Of a stretch of DNA of 64,000 bases, positions 17,958-26,074 are shown one piece after another; the stretch's first letter is position 1, and each line of letters opens with the position of its first letter. This stretch comes from Pseudomonas sp. RIT409. Lineage in GTDB: Bacteria; Pseudomonadota; Gammaproteobacteria; Pseudomonadales; Pseudomonadaceae. A program made the translations under genes and the position numbers. The stretch covers positions 296,889 to 360,888 of the forward strand of contig NZ_QARE02000004.1 of NCBI RefSeq assembly GCF_003052515.2, in the 5' to 3' direction. Under the pieces are notes generated by a model that saw only the letters and a list, made by a program, of their open reading frames with translations, searched no databases and was not told the origin of the DNA.

Positions 17958-19301
17958 TTAAATCGCAAACCTCACACGGAACGCTGCGCCGCCCAGTACC
18001 GAATCCTCCAGGGTCAATTGCGCACCGTAGCTTTCGATGATGTCCTTGACCACCGCCAGCCCGATGCCCTGCCCCGGATGATGTCGATCCAGCCGTTCGC
18101 CGCGCTCCAGAATCCGCGCTCTCTGACCCTGGGGCACACCAGGGCCGTCATCCTCGATGCACAGCTCGTTGCCCATGATCGAGGGACGCCAACTGACCCG
18201 GACCTCGCCGAGGCACAGCCGGTAGGCGTTCTCCAGCAGGTTGCCGAGCATTTCAAGCAAGGCACCCTCCTCCATTTGCACCTGACAGTCGTCCGGCAGA
18301 TCCAGCGTGACACCGACGCGTTTGTCGCGATAGACCTTTTCCAGCGTGTTACACAGGCTCTCGACCACCGGCTTCAAGGCGACCTGATGGCGCACCAGCC
18401 CGCTTTTGCGCAAGCTGGCGCGCTGCAATTGGTAGCCGATCTGCTGGCTCATGCGTTCGATCTGGGATTGCAGGATGCGCGCCTGTTCGAGGTCCTCGGG
18501 GCGTTTGGCGAAGTTCTCACTGACGCCCTGCAGCACCGCCAGCGGCGTCTTCAGGCTGTGGGCCAGATCGCCCAGCGAGTCACGGTAACGGGTGCGTTGC
18601 TCGCGCTCGCTGCGCAGCAGCCGGTTGAGTGAATCGGTCAGACGCAACAGTTCACTGGGGTGTTGTTCGCTGAGGCTTTCCCGGGAACCCGCCTCCACTT
18701 GGTCGAGCTCCTGGCTCATGCCGCGCAATGAGCGCAGGCCCCAGGTCAGCCCTCCCCAAAGCAGGATCAACAGCACCAACAACGCGCCGCCAAAGCCCAG
18801 ATAGAGTTTTTTGCGCAGGCCGGAGATGGTTTCCTGATACTCGCGCACCGGCTGCACGGCCACGATGCTGTAGGCCGCATTGCGCCCGCCCAGCAGCTTG
18901 ATTTCCACGTCGTAGACGAAAAACTCTTCGCCGGTGGGTTGGCGGATCTTGGCGAACTCGGTGCCGAGCCCATCATAGCGAGGCTGGTAATTGATGTTCT
19001 CGTCTTCGGTGGCCCGTGACCGCCAGACCAGTTTGCCCGCACGGTCGTAGATGTAACCCAGCAAGCGGCTGTCGGGCAGGCTGAACTGCTCGCCGGGCAG
19101 CAGTGTGGGCATCAGCAGCCGGTCTTCTTCCACGCGGGCGGCCGAGATGAGGGTGGTCACGTCCGAAGCGAGGCGCTTTTCGATCGAGCTTTCTAGCGCC
19201 AGGCTGAATGCGCTCTGCAGCGCAGGCAGCATGAGCAACATGAAAATGACCGCCAGTGTCGCGGCGGCCAGCATCAAACGGACGCGAAGCGATCGAATCA
19301 T
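17958..19301 (-). CDS. phoQ: Sensor histidine kinase PhoQ
   Basis: A 447-residue membrane kinase with TM1 (about 9-31), a periplasmic sensor domain (about 32-165), TM2 (168-190), HAMP region, phospho-acceptor His248 (DLAHSLKTPL) and an ATPase domain (NLLENAYR, EDDGPGVP, GQGIGLAVVKDII). The PhoQ sensor responds to low Mg2+/Ca2+ and cationic peptides. The ATG at 19301 overlaps the phoP stop by 4 bp (ATGA), so translation is coupled; the TTG at 19307 is less likely. Downstream on the same strand is dctA, the usual Pseudomonas order. Confidence 0.93.
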   Translation of the reverse strand: MIRSLRVRLMLAAATLAVIFMLLMLPALQSAFSLALESSIEKRLASDVTTLISAARVEEDRLLMPTLLPGEQFSLPDSRLLGYIYDRAGKLVWRSRATEDENINYQPRYDGLGTEFAKIRQPTGEEFFVYDVEIKLLGGRNAAYSIVAVQPVREYQETISGLRKKLYLGFGGALLVLLILLWGGLTWGLRSLRGMSQELDQVEAGSRESLSEQHPSELLRLTDSLNRLLRSEREQRTRYRDSLGDLAHSLKTPLAVLQGVSENFAKRPEDLEQARILQSQIERMSQQIGYQLQRASLRKSGLVRHQVALKPVVESLCNTLEKVYRDKRVGVTLDLPDDCQVQMEEGALLEMLGNLLENAYRLCLGEVRVSWRPSIMGNELCIEDDGPGVPQGQRARILERGERLDRHHPGQGIGLAVVKDIIESYGAQLTLEDSVLGGAAFRVRFAI

Positions 19302-19975
19302 CGACAACGCTCAGTGAACAGATACCCCAACCCGCGCACGGTATCGATGGGCTTGAACCCGCTCGGGCCTTCCAGCTTGCGGCGCAGGCGACCGACGAGC
19401 ACCTCGATCACGTTCGGATCGCGCTCGTCATCGTCCGGGTACAACTGCTCCATCAGGCGCTCCTTGGGCACCACTTGCTGATGGTGACGCATGAGGTATT
19501 CCAGGATCCGGTATTCATAGGCCGTCAACGCCAACGGCTGCTCGTCGAGCGAAGCCTGTTTGCGGTTGATGTCCAAGGTCAACGGCCCGGCGACGATGGT
19601 GGACTGGGTAAAGCCACTGGAGCGGCGCAACAACGCATTCATTCGGGCTTCCAGCTCTTCGAACTGGAAGGGTTTGACCACGTAATCGTCCGCGCCGGCC
19701 GCCAACCCTTCGACCTTGTCCTGCCAATTGCCGCGAGCGGTGAGAATAAGGATGGGAAACCCTTTGTTCTGCGCCCTCAGTTGACGAATCAGGTCCAGCC
19801 CGCCGATGCCCGGCAACCCCAGATCGATCACCGCCAGATCGTGATTGAACTGGCCGACCTGATACAACGCCTCATCGGCATTGCCCACCGCTTCGACCAC
19901 ATGACCGCTTTCGGTCAGCCGGGTCTGCAAGTGATGGCGCAACAGGGCTTCATCTTCGACAACCAGCAGTTTCAT
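19298..19975 (-). CDS. phoP: OmpR-family response regulator PhoP
   Basis: 225 residues. The receiver domain (1-115) has the acidic pocket and phospho-acceptor Asp51 (VIDLGLPG); the winged-helix domain ends in VEVLVGRLRRKL-like sequence and RGLGYLFTE. The sequence is very close to remembered pseudomonad PhoP, including the DDYVVKPFQFEELEARMNAL stretch. The start MKLLVVEDEALL is standard; the upstream extension is not. It lies 57 bp after the small exported-protein gene, and the four-hexamer direct repeat upstream of that gene (20349-20387) looks like its autoregulatory box. Confidence 0.95.
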   Translation of the reverse strand: MKLLVVEDEALLRHHLQTRLTESGHVVEAVGNADEALYQVGQFNHDLAVIDLGLPGIGGLDLIRQLRAQNKGFPILILTARGNWQDKVEGLAAGADDYVVKPFQFEELEARMNALLRRSSGFTQSTIVAGPLTLDINRKQASLDEQPLALTAYEYRILEYLMRHHQQVVPKERLMEQLYPDDDERDPNVIEVLVGRLRRKLEGPSGFKPIDTVRGLGYLFTERCR

Positions 19976-20032
19976 GACGCTCTCCCAGGCACAGACATAC
20001 CTCTCGGTGGGTGACCCTTTGACCATGATGGC

Positions 20033-20287
20033 TTACAGCCGATGATAGACGGGCAAATAGTTGTCGGGGCCCTGGCTGAGGCTAGACGATTGTGGCGCGT
20101 AGGCACCGCTCATCGCCGACGTGGCATCGGAGAGTCTAACCGTGTTGGCCATCATGATTCCCGACAGTTTTTTGCTGTTGCGCGCCAGGTCCACGCGCAC
20201 CGCATCGGGATTGCCTTCAGCGGCCTGCGCGGCAGCGCTGCCCCCCAGAAAAGCCAGAGCCAGGAAAAACTTGTTGATCGTCACCAT
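20033..20287 (-). CDS. Small exported protein of the phoP-phoQ operon
   Basis: An 84-residue protein of unknown function. It has a clear signal peptide (FFLALAFLGGSAAAQAA, cleavage near residue 22) and a short soluble mature part of about 60 residues with no cysteine, lipobox or membrane segment. GGAGGAC lies before the ATG at 20287. It occupies the position of oprH in the oprH-phoP-phoQ operon of P. aeruginosa and P. putida, but is far too short and not beta-barrel-like, so it is not OprH. Its expression probably follows PhoP activity. I do not recognise the family. Confidence 0.8.
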   Translation of the reverse strand: MVTINKFFLALAFLGGSAAAQAAEGNPDAVRVDLARNSKKLSGIMMANTVRLSDATSAMSGAYAPQSSSLSQGPDNYLPVYHRL

Positions 20288-20331
20288 GTGCAGGTCCTCC
20301 GGCGCCAGGCGCCTTGTTGGGTACGGGATCG

Positions 20332-20387
20332 AGCATACGCAGCAAGCGCTGAACCCCTCCTGAACGCGTTCTGAACCTGGGCTGAAC
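20332..20387 (-). promoter_or_regulatory. PhoP-type promoter: four GTTCAG hexamers at 11-bp steps plus -10 box
   Basis: On the minus strand GTTCAG occurs four times with exactly 11-bp periodicity (plus-strand CTGAAC at 20349, 20360, 20371 and 20382). It is followed by a TATGCT -10-like hexamer at 20332-20337, so the nearest repeats replace the -35 box. PhoP-family regulators bind hexamer direct repeats with 5-bp spacers, the same 11-bp step. Confidence 0.8.
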
Positions 20388-20530
20388 ATCGTCGTGCAAG
20401 AGGGGTCCAGACCAAGGAAGGGCCGTCTGTTCATTGCGTGCGGCCTTCATGCCAAAGTGGGGTCGCGCCCCCTTTAGACACAATCGTCTAGGCTCAAGGC
20501 CGAACACGCCCTCGACCAAAGGAGATGAAC

Positions 20531-21337
20531 ATGCGTTATCTGCTCGCCCTTACCCTCACCTGCTTGGCCGGCCTGGCACAGGCCGAAGTCCAGACCCGCA
20601 CCATCGACTACCAAAGTGCCGACGGGACCCGCCTGGTGGGTTATTACGCCTACGACGACGCCATCAAGGGGCCGCGCCCGGGCGTGGTGGTGGTTCACGA
20701 GTGGTGGGGCATGAATGATTATGCCAAGCGCCGCGCCCGAGACCTGGCCGTGCTGGGTTACAGCGCGATGGCCATCGACATGTACGGCGACGGCAAGAAC
20801 ACGGAGCACCCCAAGGACGCCATGGCGTTCATGCAAGCGGCCACCGCAGACGCCGCCGCCTCGGCCAAACGCTTAGATGCCGGGGTCGAGCAACTGAAAA
20901 AGCAGCCACAGACCAATCCGCAGAAAATCGCTGCCATCGGCTACTGTTTCGGAGGGGGCGTCGTGCTGGATGCCGCGCGCCGAGGTGAGCCGCTGGCCGC
21001 GGTGGTCAGTTTCCATGGCGCGTTGGCCACCAAAACCCCAGCGAAGGAAGGGGTGACGAAAACGCCAATCCTGGTCGAACACGGCAATGGCGACACCATG
21101 GTCACCGCGCAGAACGTTGCCGATTTCAAAAAAGAAATGGACGCCGCGAAGGTCGACTACAAATTCGTCGGCATCGACGGCGCCAAGCACGGCTTCACCA
21201 ACCCGGACGCCGACAAGCTGAGCCACGGGGATCATGGCGGGCCTGACATTGGCTATAACCAGACCGCCGACATGAGTTCATGGGCGGACATGAAAGCCTT
21301 CTTGAAGGAGCAGTTCGCGAAGAATTCGAGCCTGTGA
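20531..21337 (+). CDS. Exported dienelactone hydrolase family protein
   Basis: A 268-residue alpha/beta hydrolase with signal peptide MRYLLALTLTCLAGLAQA. The catalytic nucleophile is Cys in IGYCFGGG (about residue 140), with Asp near NGDTMVTA and His in AKHGFTNPDAD, the Cys-Asp-His triad of the family. The periplasmic location argues against a role in chlorocatechol degradation. AAAGGAG suits ATG 20531 (8 nt) better than ATG 20525 (2 nt). It is divergent from the phoPQ operon and shares the 20388-20530 promoter region with it, so it may also respond to PhoP. Confidence 0.87.
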   Translation: MRYLLALTLTCLAGLAQAEVQTRTIDYQSADGTRLVGYYAYDDAIKGPRPGVVVVHEWWGMNDYAKRRARDLAVLGYSAMAIDMYGDGKNTEHPKDAMAFMQAATADAAASAKRLDAGVEQLKKQPQTNPQKIAAIGYCFGGGVVLDAARRGEPLAAVVSFHGALATKTPAKEGVTKTPILVEHGNGDTMVTAQNVADFKKEMDAAKVDYKFVGIDGAKHGFTNPDADKLSHGDHGGPDIGYNQTADMSSWADMKAFLKEQFAKNSSL

Positions 21338-21343
21338 TGCCAT

Positions 21344-21379
21344 CCGCGGGGGGCGGGCGATCCGTCGCCCTCCCCGCGG
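21344..21379. terminator. GC-rich hairpin between convergent genes
   Basis: CCGCGGGG (21344-21351) pairs with CCCCGCGG (21372-21379), extended by GGGCGA/TCGCCC. There is no T-tract, so it is a probable shared 3' end rather than a classical terminator. Confidence 0.5.
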
Positions 21380-21388
21380 CTCCTCGGC

Positions 21389-22543
21389 TTACTGTGCCAG
21401 CCCGACCTTCAACAGCTTGCCGCTGTCTTCATCCGTCAACACATAGAGATAGCCGTCAGGACCCTGTCGCACGTCGCGAATACGGGAATTCAATTCACCG
21501 AGCAGACGTTCTTCGTGCACCACTTTGTCGTCCTTGAGTTCGAGGCGAATCAGGGTCTGGGCCGCCAGTGCCCCGACGAACAAGTCGTGATCCCACTGTT
21601 TGAAGCGATCCGAGTCATAGAACGCCATCCCACTGATGCCGGGTGACTTCTCCCAGATGTGGAACGGATTCTTGACCCCTTCGACGATCTTGCCCTTGGA
21701 CTCGGGAATCGGTTGGCCGGAATAGTCGATTCCGAACGTGGAGATCGGCCAGCCGTAGTTGGCCCCGCGCTCGATGATATTGACTTCATCGCCGCCCATC
21801 GGGCCATGTTCGTGCGTCCACAGTGTGCCCGTCCATGGATTGAGCGCAGCGCCCTGCTGATTGCGGTGGCCGTAGCTCCAGATCTCGGGGCGCACATTTT
21901 TCTGACCGACGAATGGATTGTCCTGGGGGATGGAGCCATCGGGGTAGAGACGCACGATCTTGCCTTGCAGCTTGTCCAGATCCTGGGCCGTTGGGCGGTT
22001 GTTGTTTTCACCCAGCGCGATGAACAGGTAGCCATCGCGGTCGAACACCATCCGCGAACCGAAATGGTTGCCCACCGACAGCTTGGGTTGTTGCTGGAAG
22101 ATGCGAGTGAAACCCTCCAGTCGGGTCAGATCGTCCGAGAGCCGCCCACGGCCGGCTGCCGTGCCGCCGGTCTTGCCGTCGGCGGCGACCTCGGCGTAGC
22201 TCAGATAAACCATTCGGTCCTTGGCGAAATCCGGGGATAACACCACGTCGAGCAAGCCACCTTGCCCCTGAACCCAAACGGCAGGCACCCCTGACACAGG
22301 CGCAGACAATTTGCCGTCCGGGCTGACCACTCGCAGGCTGCCGGTGCGTTCGGTCACTAGCATGCCCTTGTTGTCAGGCAGAAACGCCACGGCCCAGGGG
22401 TGCTGCAGACCGCCCACGACCTCGTCCACCGTCAAGGTGCCCTCCTCGCTTTTGTAGGTCGCCGCCTGCAGCGGCAGATGAAGCAGTGCAGTGGCGCACA
22501 GGCTGGCAATCAAGGTCTGGCGGATCAATGTGCTACGCAACAT
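21389..22543 (-). CDS. PQQ-dependent aldose sugar dehydrogenase (YliI/soluble GDH-like)
   Basis: 384 residues with a signal peptide (about 1-28, ending LPLQAA). Six-bladed propeller motifs follow: GGLQHPWAVAFLPDNKGMLVTERTG, VGNHFGSRMVFDRDGYLFIALGE, WSYGHRNQQGAALNP, HEHGPMGGDEVNIIERGANYGWP. These match the periplasmic Asd/YliI family, which oxidises the C1 of aldoses with PQQ and calcium. The start at 22543 has AAGGAA upstream and gives the signal peptide directly. It lies downstream of the small exported-protein gene at 22597 on the same strand. Confidence 0.9.
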   Translation of the reverse strand: MLRSTLIRQTLIASLCATALLHLPLQAATYKSEEGTLTVDEVVGGLQHPWAVAFLPDNKGMLVTERTGSLRVVSPDGKLSAPVSGVPAVWVQGQGGLLDVVLSPDFAKDRMVYLSYAEVAADGKTGGTAAGRGRLSDDLTRLEGFTRIFQQQPKLSVGNHFGSRMVFDRDGYLFIALGENNNRPTAQDLDKLQGKIVRLYPDGSIPQDNPFVGQKNVRPEIWSYGHRNQQGAALNPWTGTLWTHEHGPMGGDEVNIIERGANYGWPISTFGIDYSGQPIPESKGKIVEGVKNPFHIWEKSPGISGMAFYDSDRFKQWDHDLFVGALAAQTLIRLELKDDKVVHEERLLGELNSRIRDVRQGPDGYLYVLTDEDSGKLLKVGLAQ

Positions 22544-22596
22544 GGGCGATTCCTTTTGCTGGGATGAGGCGAGATCGGTCGACACACGACGTCAGG

Positions 22597-22935
22597 TCAG
22601 TGGTCGCTGCGTTGAGGAGTACCGGCAGGGCGCGGGGCGTTTTGCCTGGAAGGGTAGCCGTTACCGATGCCGCCATTTTCAAGGGTCGGCGGGCGCGACG
22701 GCGCCGGGCTGAGGTTGGGCGCTCGGGTGCTCGGCGAGATGGATTGGGTGCCTTGGCGGCTGTTCGGATTGGCCCGGCGAATGGCGCCGTTGTCAGGTTG
22801 GCTGCTGCGGTTGGGGTAGCTGGCCGAGGCCAGACGCATGGGGTCGGCTGCCACGTGTTCATCGGCCTGAACCGCGCCAAGACTCAGGAATCCGCCGAGA
22901 ATGACCAGCGCGAGGTGTCGCGAGAAGCTGTTCAT
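22597..22935 (-). CDS. Small exported Pro/Ser/Asn-rich protein, unknown function
   Basis: 112 residues: a signal peptide (LALVILGGFLSLGAVQA, cleavage near residue 24) and a low-complexity mature part rich in Ser, Pro, Asn and Arg (SPSTRAPNLSPAPSRPPTL), probably disordered. GAGGT precedes the ATG at 22935. It ends 53 bp before the sugar dehydrogenase gene and may be co-transcribed. I do not recognise a domain. Confidence 0.7.
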   Translation of the reverse strand: MNSFSRHLALVILGGFLSLGAVQADEHVAADPMRLASASYPNRSSQPDNGAIRRANPNSRQGTQSISPSTRAPNLSPAPSRPPTLENGGIGNGYPSRQNAPRPAGTPQRSDH

Positions 22936-23068
22936 CGTTGACCTCATTGGGATTGAGCAGGAATGCGTGAAGACTGCGGTCTTTGATAGCCATCGAGGAC
23001 GTAGGTTCGCCCTGGAGCGGCGGATGGGCAACGTGTAGGAAGATTCAGTTTGTAACAAGGATAGTCAG

Positions 23069-23119
23069 TAGGCTAACCGTCGGAAGTTGCACAAATCTTC
23101 CAGACCTGCGGTTAGCCTA
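23069..23119. promoter_or_regulatory. Nested inverted repeat with AraC operator copy upstream of the araC/lysE pair
   Basis: A perfect 11-bp inverted repeat TAGGCTAACCG / CGGTTAGCCTA (23069-23079 and 23109-23119) encloses a second one, GGAAG / CTTCC (23082-23086 and 23096-23100). The 20-mer at 23086-23105, ending CAAATCTTCCAGAC, recurs with one mismatch at 24062-24081, just before lysE. The remainder of the 312-bp gap 22936-23247 holds no gene. Confidence 0.65.
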
Positions 23120-23247
23120 GCGATACATTCACCTGAAGCTCGCGGCACCGAGATGGGCGATGCGGCTTTCTTATTCACCGTCACCTTACGCGGCAGCGTG
23201 GAACGCTCGCCATCCCGTTGACCTCCTACCGCCGGACCAGGACCCTT

Positions 23248-24084
23248 ATGCCCGAACGCAACTGGATCGATCTCAAGCAGGACGCGATGTCCGGCATCGA
23301 GACGATACGCGCGCATTTCGAAGGCCATGCCTATGACCCCCACTGGCATGACACCTATCTGGTGGGCATCACCGAGCAGGGGGTGCAGCAATTCAACTGT
23401 CGCCGCCAGCAATACAACAGCACCCCCGGCAAGGTGTTCATGCTTGAGCCGGGGGACATACACGACGGCCATGCCCCGGAAGCGGGCGGCTTCACCTATC
23501 GCACCCTGTACATTGACCCGCACTGGCTGGATCGGGAATTGCGCGCCCAGTTCGACGAAGCGCCTGCCCATGCCCAACTGAGCTTCGGCAAAACGCTGGC
23601 CGATGATCCTCGGCTGGCCGTCGCCACCGCGCACGCGTTCGAAGCCATGCACACGCAGGAGCTGCGTATCGTGCGGCAGACCGCGCTGGACCATCTGCTG
23701 TCGAGCCTGACCAGCCACCTGCGCTGGCAGACGCTGATCAACCCCGACCCACGCTTGCCGCTGGTGGCCCAACGCGCGCGGGATTACCTGCACAGCCATC
23801 TGCATCAGGACATCGGCCTGGACGACCTGGCCAAGGTGGCCGGCGTCGACCGCTTCCGCCTGACCCGTGCCTTCAAGGCCGCTTTCGGGCTGGCACCGCA
23901 CGCCTACCTGATTCAACTGCGCTTGACCCGTGCCCGACGCCTACTGGCGCGTGGCGAATTGCCGGTCAACGTCGCAGTGGCCCTGGGCTTCGCCGATCAG
24001 AGTCATTTGGGTCGCTGGTTCCAGCGCGCCTATCGCATGACCCCTGCCGACTACCGCAGGCGTTGCTCAAATCTTCCAGACTGA
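23248..24084 (+). CDS. AraC-family regulator (cupin sensor) of the adjacent LysE exporter
   Basis: 278 residues. The N-terminal half is a cupin-like AraC-binding domain (HFEGHAYDPHWHDTYLVGI, MLEPGDIHDGHAP). The C-terminal double HTH is IGLDDLAKVAGVDRFRLTRAFKAAFG and NVAVALGFADQSHLGRWFQRAYRMTP. ATG 23248 follows AGGA; the TTG at 23218 is weaker. AraC-LysE pairs of this type regulate an amino-acid exporter in response to its substrate. The candidate operator upstream of this gene is repeated in its own last codons, 58 bp before lysE. Confidence 0.9.
   Translation: MPERNWIDLKQDAMSGIETIRAHFEGHAYDPHWHDTYLVGITEQGVQQFNCRRQQYNSTPGKVFMLEPGDIHDGHAPEAGGFTYRTLYIDPHWLDRELRAQFDEAPAHAQLSFGKTLADDPRLAVATAHAFEAMHTQELRIVRQTALDHLLSSLTSHLRWQTLINPDPRLPLVAQRARDYLHSHLHQDIGLDDLAKVAGVDRFRLTRAFKAAFGLAPHAYLIQLRLTRARRLLARGELPVNVAVALGFADQSHLGRWFQRAYRMTPADYRRRCSNLPD
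24062..24081 (+). promoter_or_regulatory. AraC operator copy inside the 3' end of the araC gene, ahead of lysE
   Basis: GTTGCTCAAATCTTCCAGAC matches 23086-23105 at 19 of 20 positions in the same orientation. It encodes the last residues of the regulator and lies 58 bp before the lysE start, a natural place for an activator site. Confidence 0.7.
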
Positions 24085-24138
24085 TGCCCTTCTCGTCGCG
24101 ATGATCAGGTTCAGATCACTGGCTGCCGAGTTGCCCCA

Positions 24139-24741
24139 ATGGAAACCTTTTTGCCCTTCGTCCTGTTCGCCTTCGTCGCCTCCATCACGCCAGGTCCGAC
24201 CAACATCCTGGTGCTGACCAACAGTTCACGGCATGGCCTGCTGCGCACGTTGCCGCTCATGCTGGGGGGCTGTGCCGGGGCTGCCCTGATGGTACTGATC
24301 GTCGGCACCGGTCTCGGCGACCTGCTGGCACACCACCGCCAGGTGCAACGGGTCATGACCTGGGTTGGCATCGCCTGGCTGACCTGGCTGGCGTGGCAGA
24401 TCTTCAGCGCGCCGGCCGAAGCCGTTGACCCCGACACTGCAGCGCGAGGGCCGCGACTGGGCCTGTGGAGCGCCGCCAGCCTGCAACTGGTCAACCCCAA
24501 GACCTGGATGATGGCGCTGGCGGTGGTCAGTGTGTTCGCGGGGAGCGACGCCGACCGCCTGTGGCGGATCGTATGGCTGTCATTGGTGTTCTTTCTGGTG
24601 GCCATCCCCTGCATGAGCGCCTGGGCGTATCTGGGTGTCAGCGCCGCGAAATTCTGCCGTTCGGCCCGCAGCATGAAACGCTTCAATCAAGTCATGGCGT
24701 TGCCGTTATTGGCGTCAGCGTGGTTGACATTGGTGATGTGA
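24139..24741 (+). CDS. LysE/RhtB-family amino-acid exporter
   Basis: A 200-residue inner-membrane exporter with about six hydrophobic segments. It has the family motif SITPGPTNILVLTNSSRHG near residues 14-32 and the QLVNPKTWMMALAVVSVF motif after the central loop. The family exports amino acids such as lysine, threonine or homoserine lactone by proton antiport; the substrate cannot be told here. It follows its probable AraC regulator by 54 bp and precedes the DapF-like gene by about 80 bp. Confidence 0.9.
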   Translation: METFLPFVLFAFVASITPGPTNILVLTNSSRHGLLRTLPLMLGGCAGAALMVLIVGTGLGDLLAHHRQVQRVMTWVGIAWLTWLAWQIFSAPAEAVDPDTAARGPRLGLWSAASLQLVNPKTWMMALAVVSVFAGSDADRLWRIVWLSLVFFLVAIPCMSAWAYLGVSAAKFCRSARSMKRFNQVMALPLLASAWLTLVM

Positions 24742-24824
24742 GCGGCGAGCGCGTCACGGAAGCGAATTCGTCGGGGGGCCCCGCATGATTTAATGCGTTT
24801 TTTGTGACCGACGCCGGACCCGCC

Positions 24825-25826
24825 ATGGCCACCTTCTACGATGCACGCGGTAACGTTTACGCCGTGATTTCTCCCGATGCATTGCGCGCGATGGGCATCG
24901 ACCTACCCGCCTCTGCGGCACAAGCGGCGCTCTCTCGGCAATGCTGGACAACACGCGCGGTCGCCACCGTGTGCGACTGGCCGACGGGCGAACGTCCACA
25001 GGGCAGCAAGGCTCATCGCTCGGACGGGCTGCTGGTCGGGCCATTTCAGCAGGCCGCCCCCTTTGACATACTGATCGTCAATACCGACGGCACGCTGGCC
25101 GAGCGCAGCGGCAACGGGTTGACCATCTTCTCCCAATCGCTGGCCGATTCGGGCCGACTTGCGAACGACGAGGGGTTCACGCTGCACGTGCATCACGACC
25201 ATGGCGGAGCAATCAACCCGTCCTCGATCGACGTGTTCGCAGCCACCGTCGAAGGCGTCCCAGGCTTCTGGCTGGACATCGGCACCCCAGATTTCGGCCC
25301 GGCTGCCGTGGGCGCTGTGGGATCGGGCCTCAGCGAGGCCCGGCTCGGCGATGCCGTCGTTCATCGTGTCGATCGCCTGGCACGCCTTCAGCCCGACTGG
25401 CACAGCAGCGCGTTCGTCAGGGTGGGCAATCCTCATTGCGTCACGTTGGTGGTGGGCATCGGGTCATTGCCGACGTTTGAAGCACTGCACAACGCCCCCC
25501 TCAATGAGGCGCTGACGCGCATTGCCTTTGCCCGAGGTGAATTCGGTGACGGGGAGCCCTGCCCTGCCGGGATCAACCTGCAATGGGCGGCGAACGTCGG
25601 TGCGAACCGCATCGTGGCCCGCGTGTTCGAGCGCGGCGAAGGGCCCACGGCGTCCTCGGGCACCAGCGCCAGCGCAGTGGCATGCGCGGCGTGGCGGGTT
25701 GGCTGGGTAAGCGCCGGCCTGGTTGAGGTGGTCATGCCCGGCGGCACCGCTCCCGTGCGTTTGCTCGCAGAGGAAGGGTTATTGCGGCAGGTTCATTTGT
25801 TTGGCACGGCGAAACTACAGCAATAA
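24825..25826 (+). CDS. Diaminopimelate-epimerase-fold protein lacking both catalytic cysteines
   Basis: 333 residues with the two-lobed DapF fold. Segments are YDARGNVYAVI at the start, NTDGTLAERSGNGLTIF (about 86-102), VGNPHCVTLVV (about 200-210) and VFERGEGPTASSGTSAS (about 267-283). In DapF the two catalytic residues are the Cys of the CGNG and ACG motifs; here they are Ser95 and Ser278. Simple racemisation by a thiolate pair is therefore not expected; the protein could use another chemistry, bind without catalysis, or be an isomerase of a different kind. ATG 24825 fits the family N-terminus better than GTG 24804. Neighbouring LysE suggests amino-acid handling, by context only. Confidence 0.8.
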   Translation: MATFYDARGNVYAVISPDALRAMGIDLPASAAQAALSRQCWTTRAVATVCDWPTGERPQGSKAHRSDGLLVGPFQQAAPFDILIVNTDGTLAERSGNGLTIFSQSLADSGRLANDEGFTLHVHHDHGGAINPSSIDVFAATVEGVPGFWLDIGTPDFGPAAVGAVGSGLSEARLGDAVVHRVDRLARLQPDWHSSAFVRVGNPHCVTLVVGIGSLPTFEALHNAPLNEALTRIAFARGEFGDGEPCPAGINLQWAANVGANRIVARVFERGEGPTASSGTSASAVACAAWRVGWVSAGLVEVVMPGGTAPVRLLAEEGLLRQVHLFGTAKLQQ

Positions 25827-26074
25827 ACACCCCCAACGCTCAGCCAGCGAATACACCGCCTGGCCGTGGCCTACGTGGATATCGATCAACAGCCAGCCCC
25901 GCCTGATCACGGCGGGCCGACGGCCCATTCCTCGCATCTGCCAAATTGCCACTATTCAGATTGCATCCCGCTTGCCCTTGTCTATTCTCTCAACGATCGC
26001 GTTTAAGCGCCCTGGCATCAGGGCCTGCGCGCGTGGCAGCACTCATCGACCAAGGACGCGAGGTAGGGTGGCAG

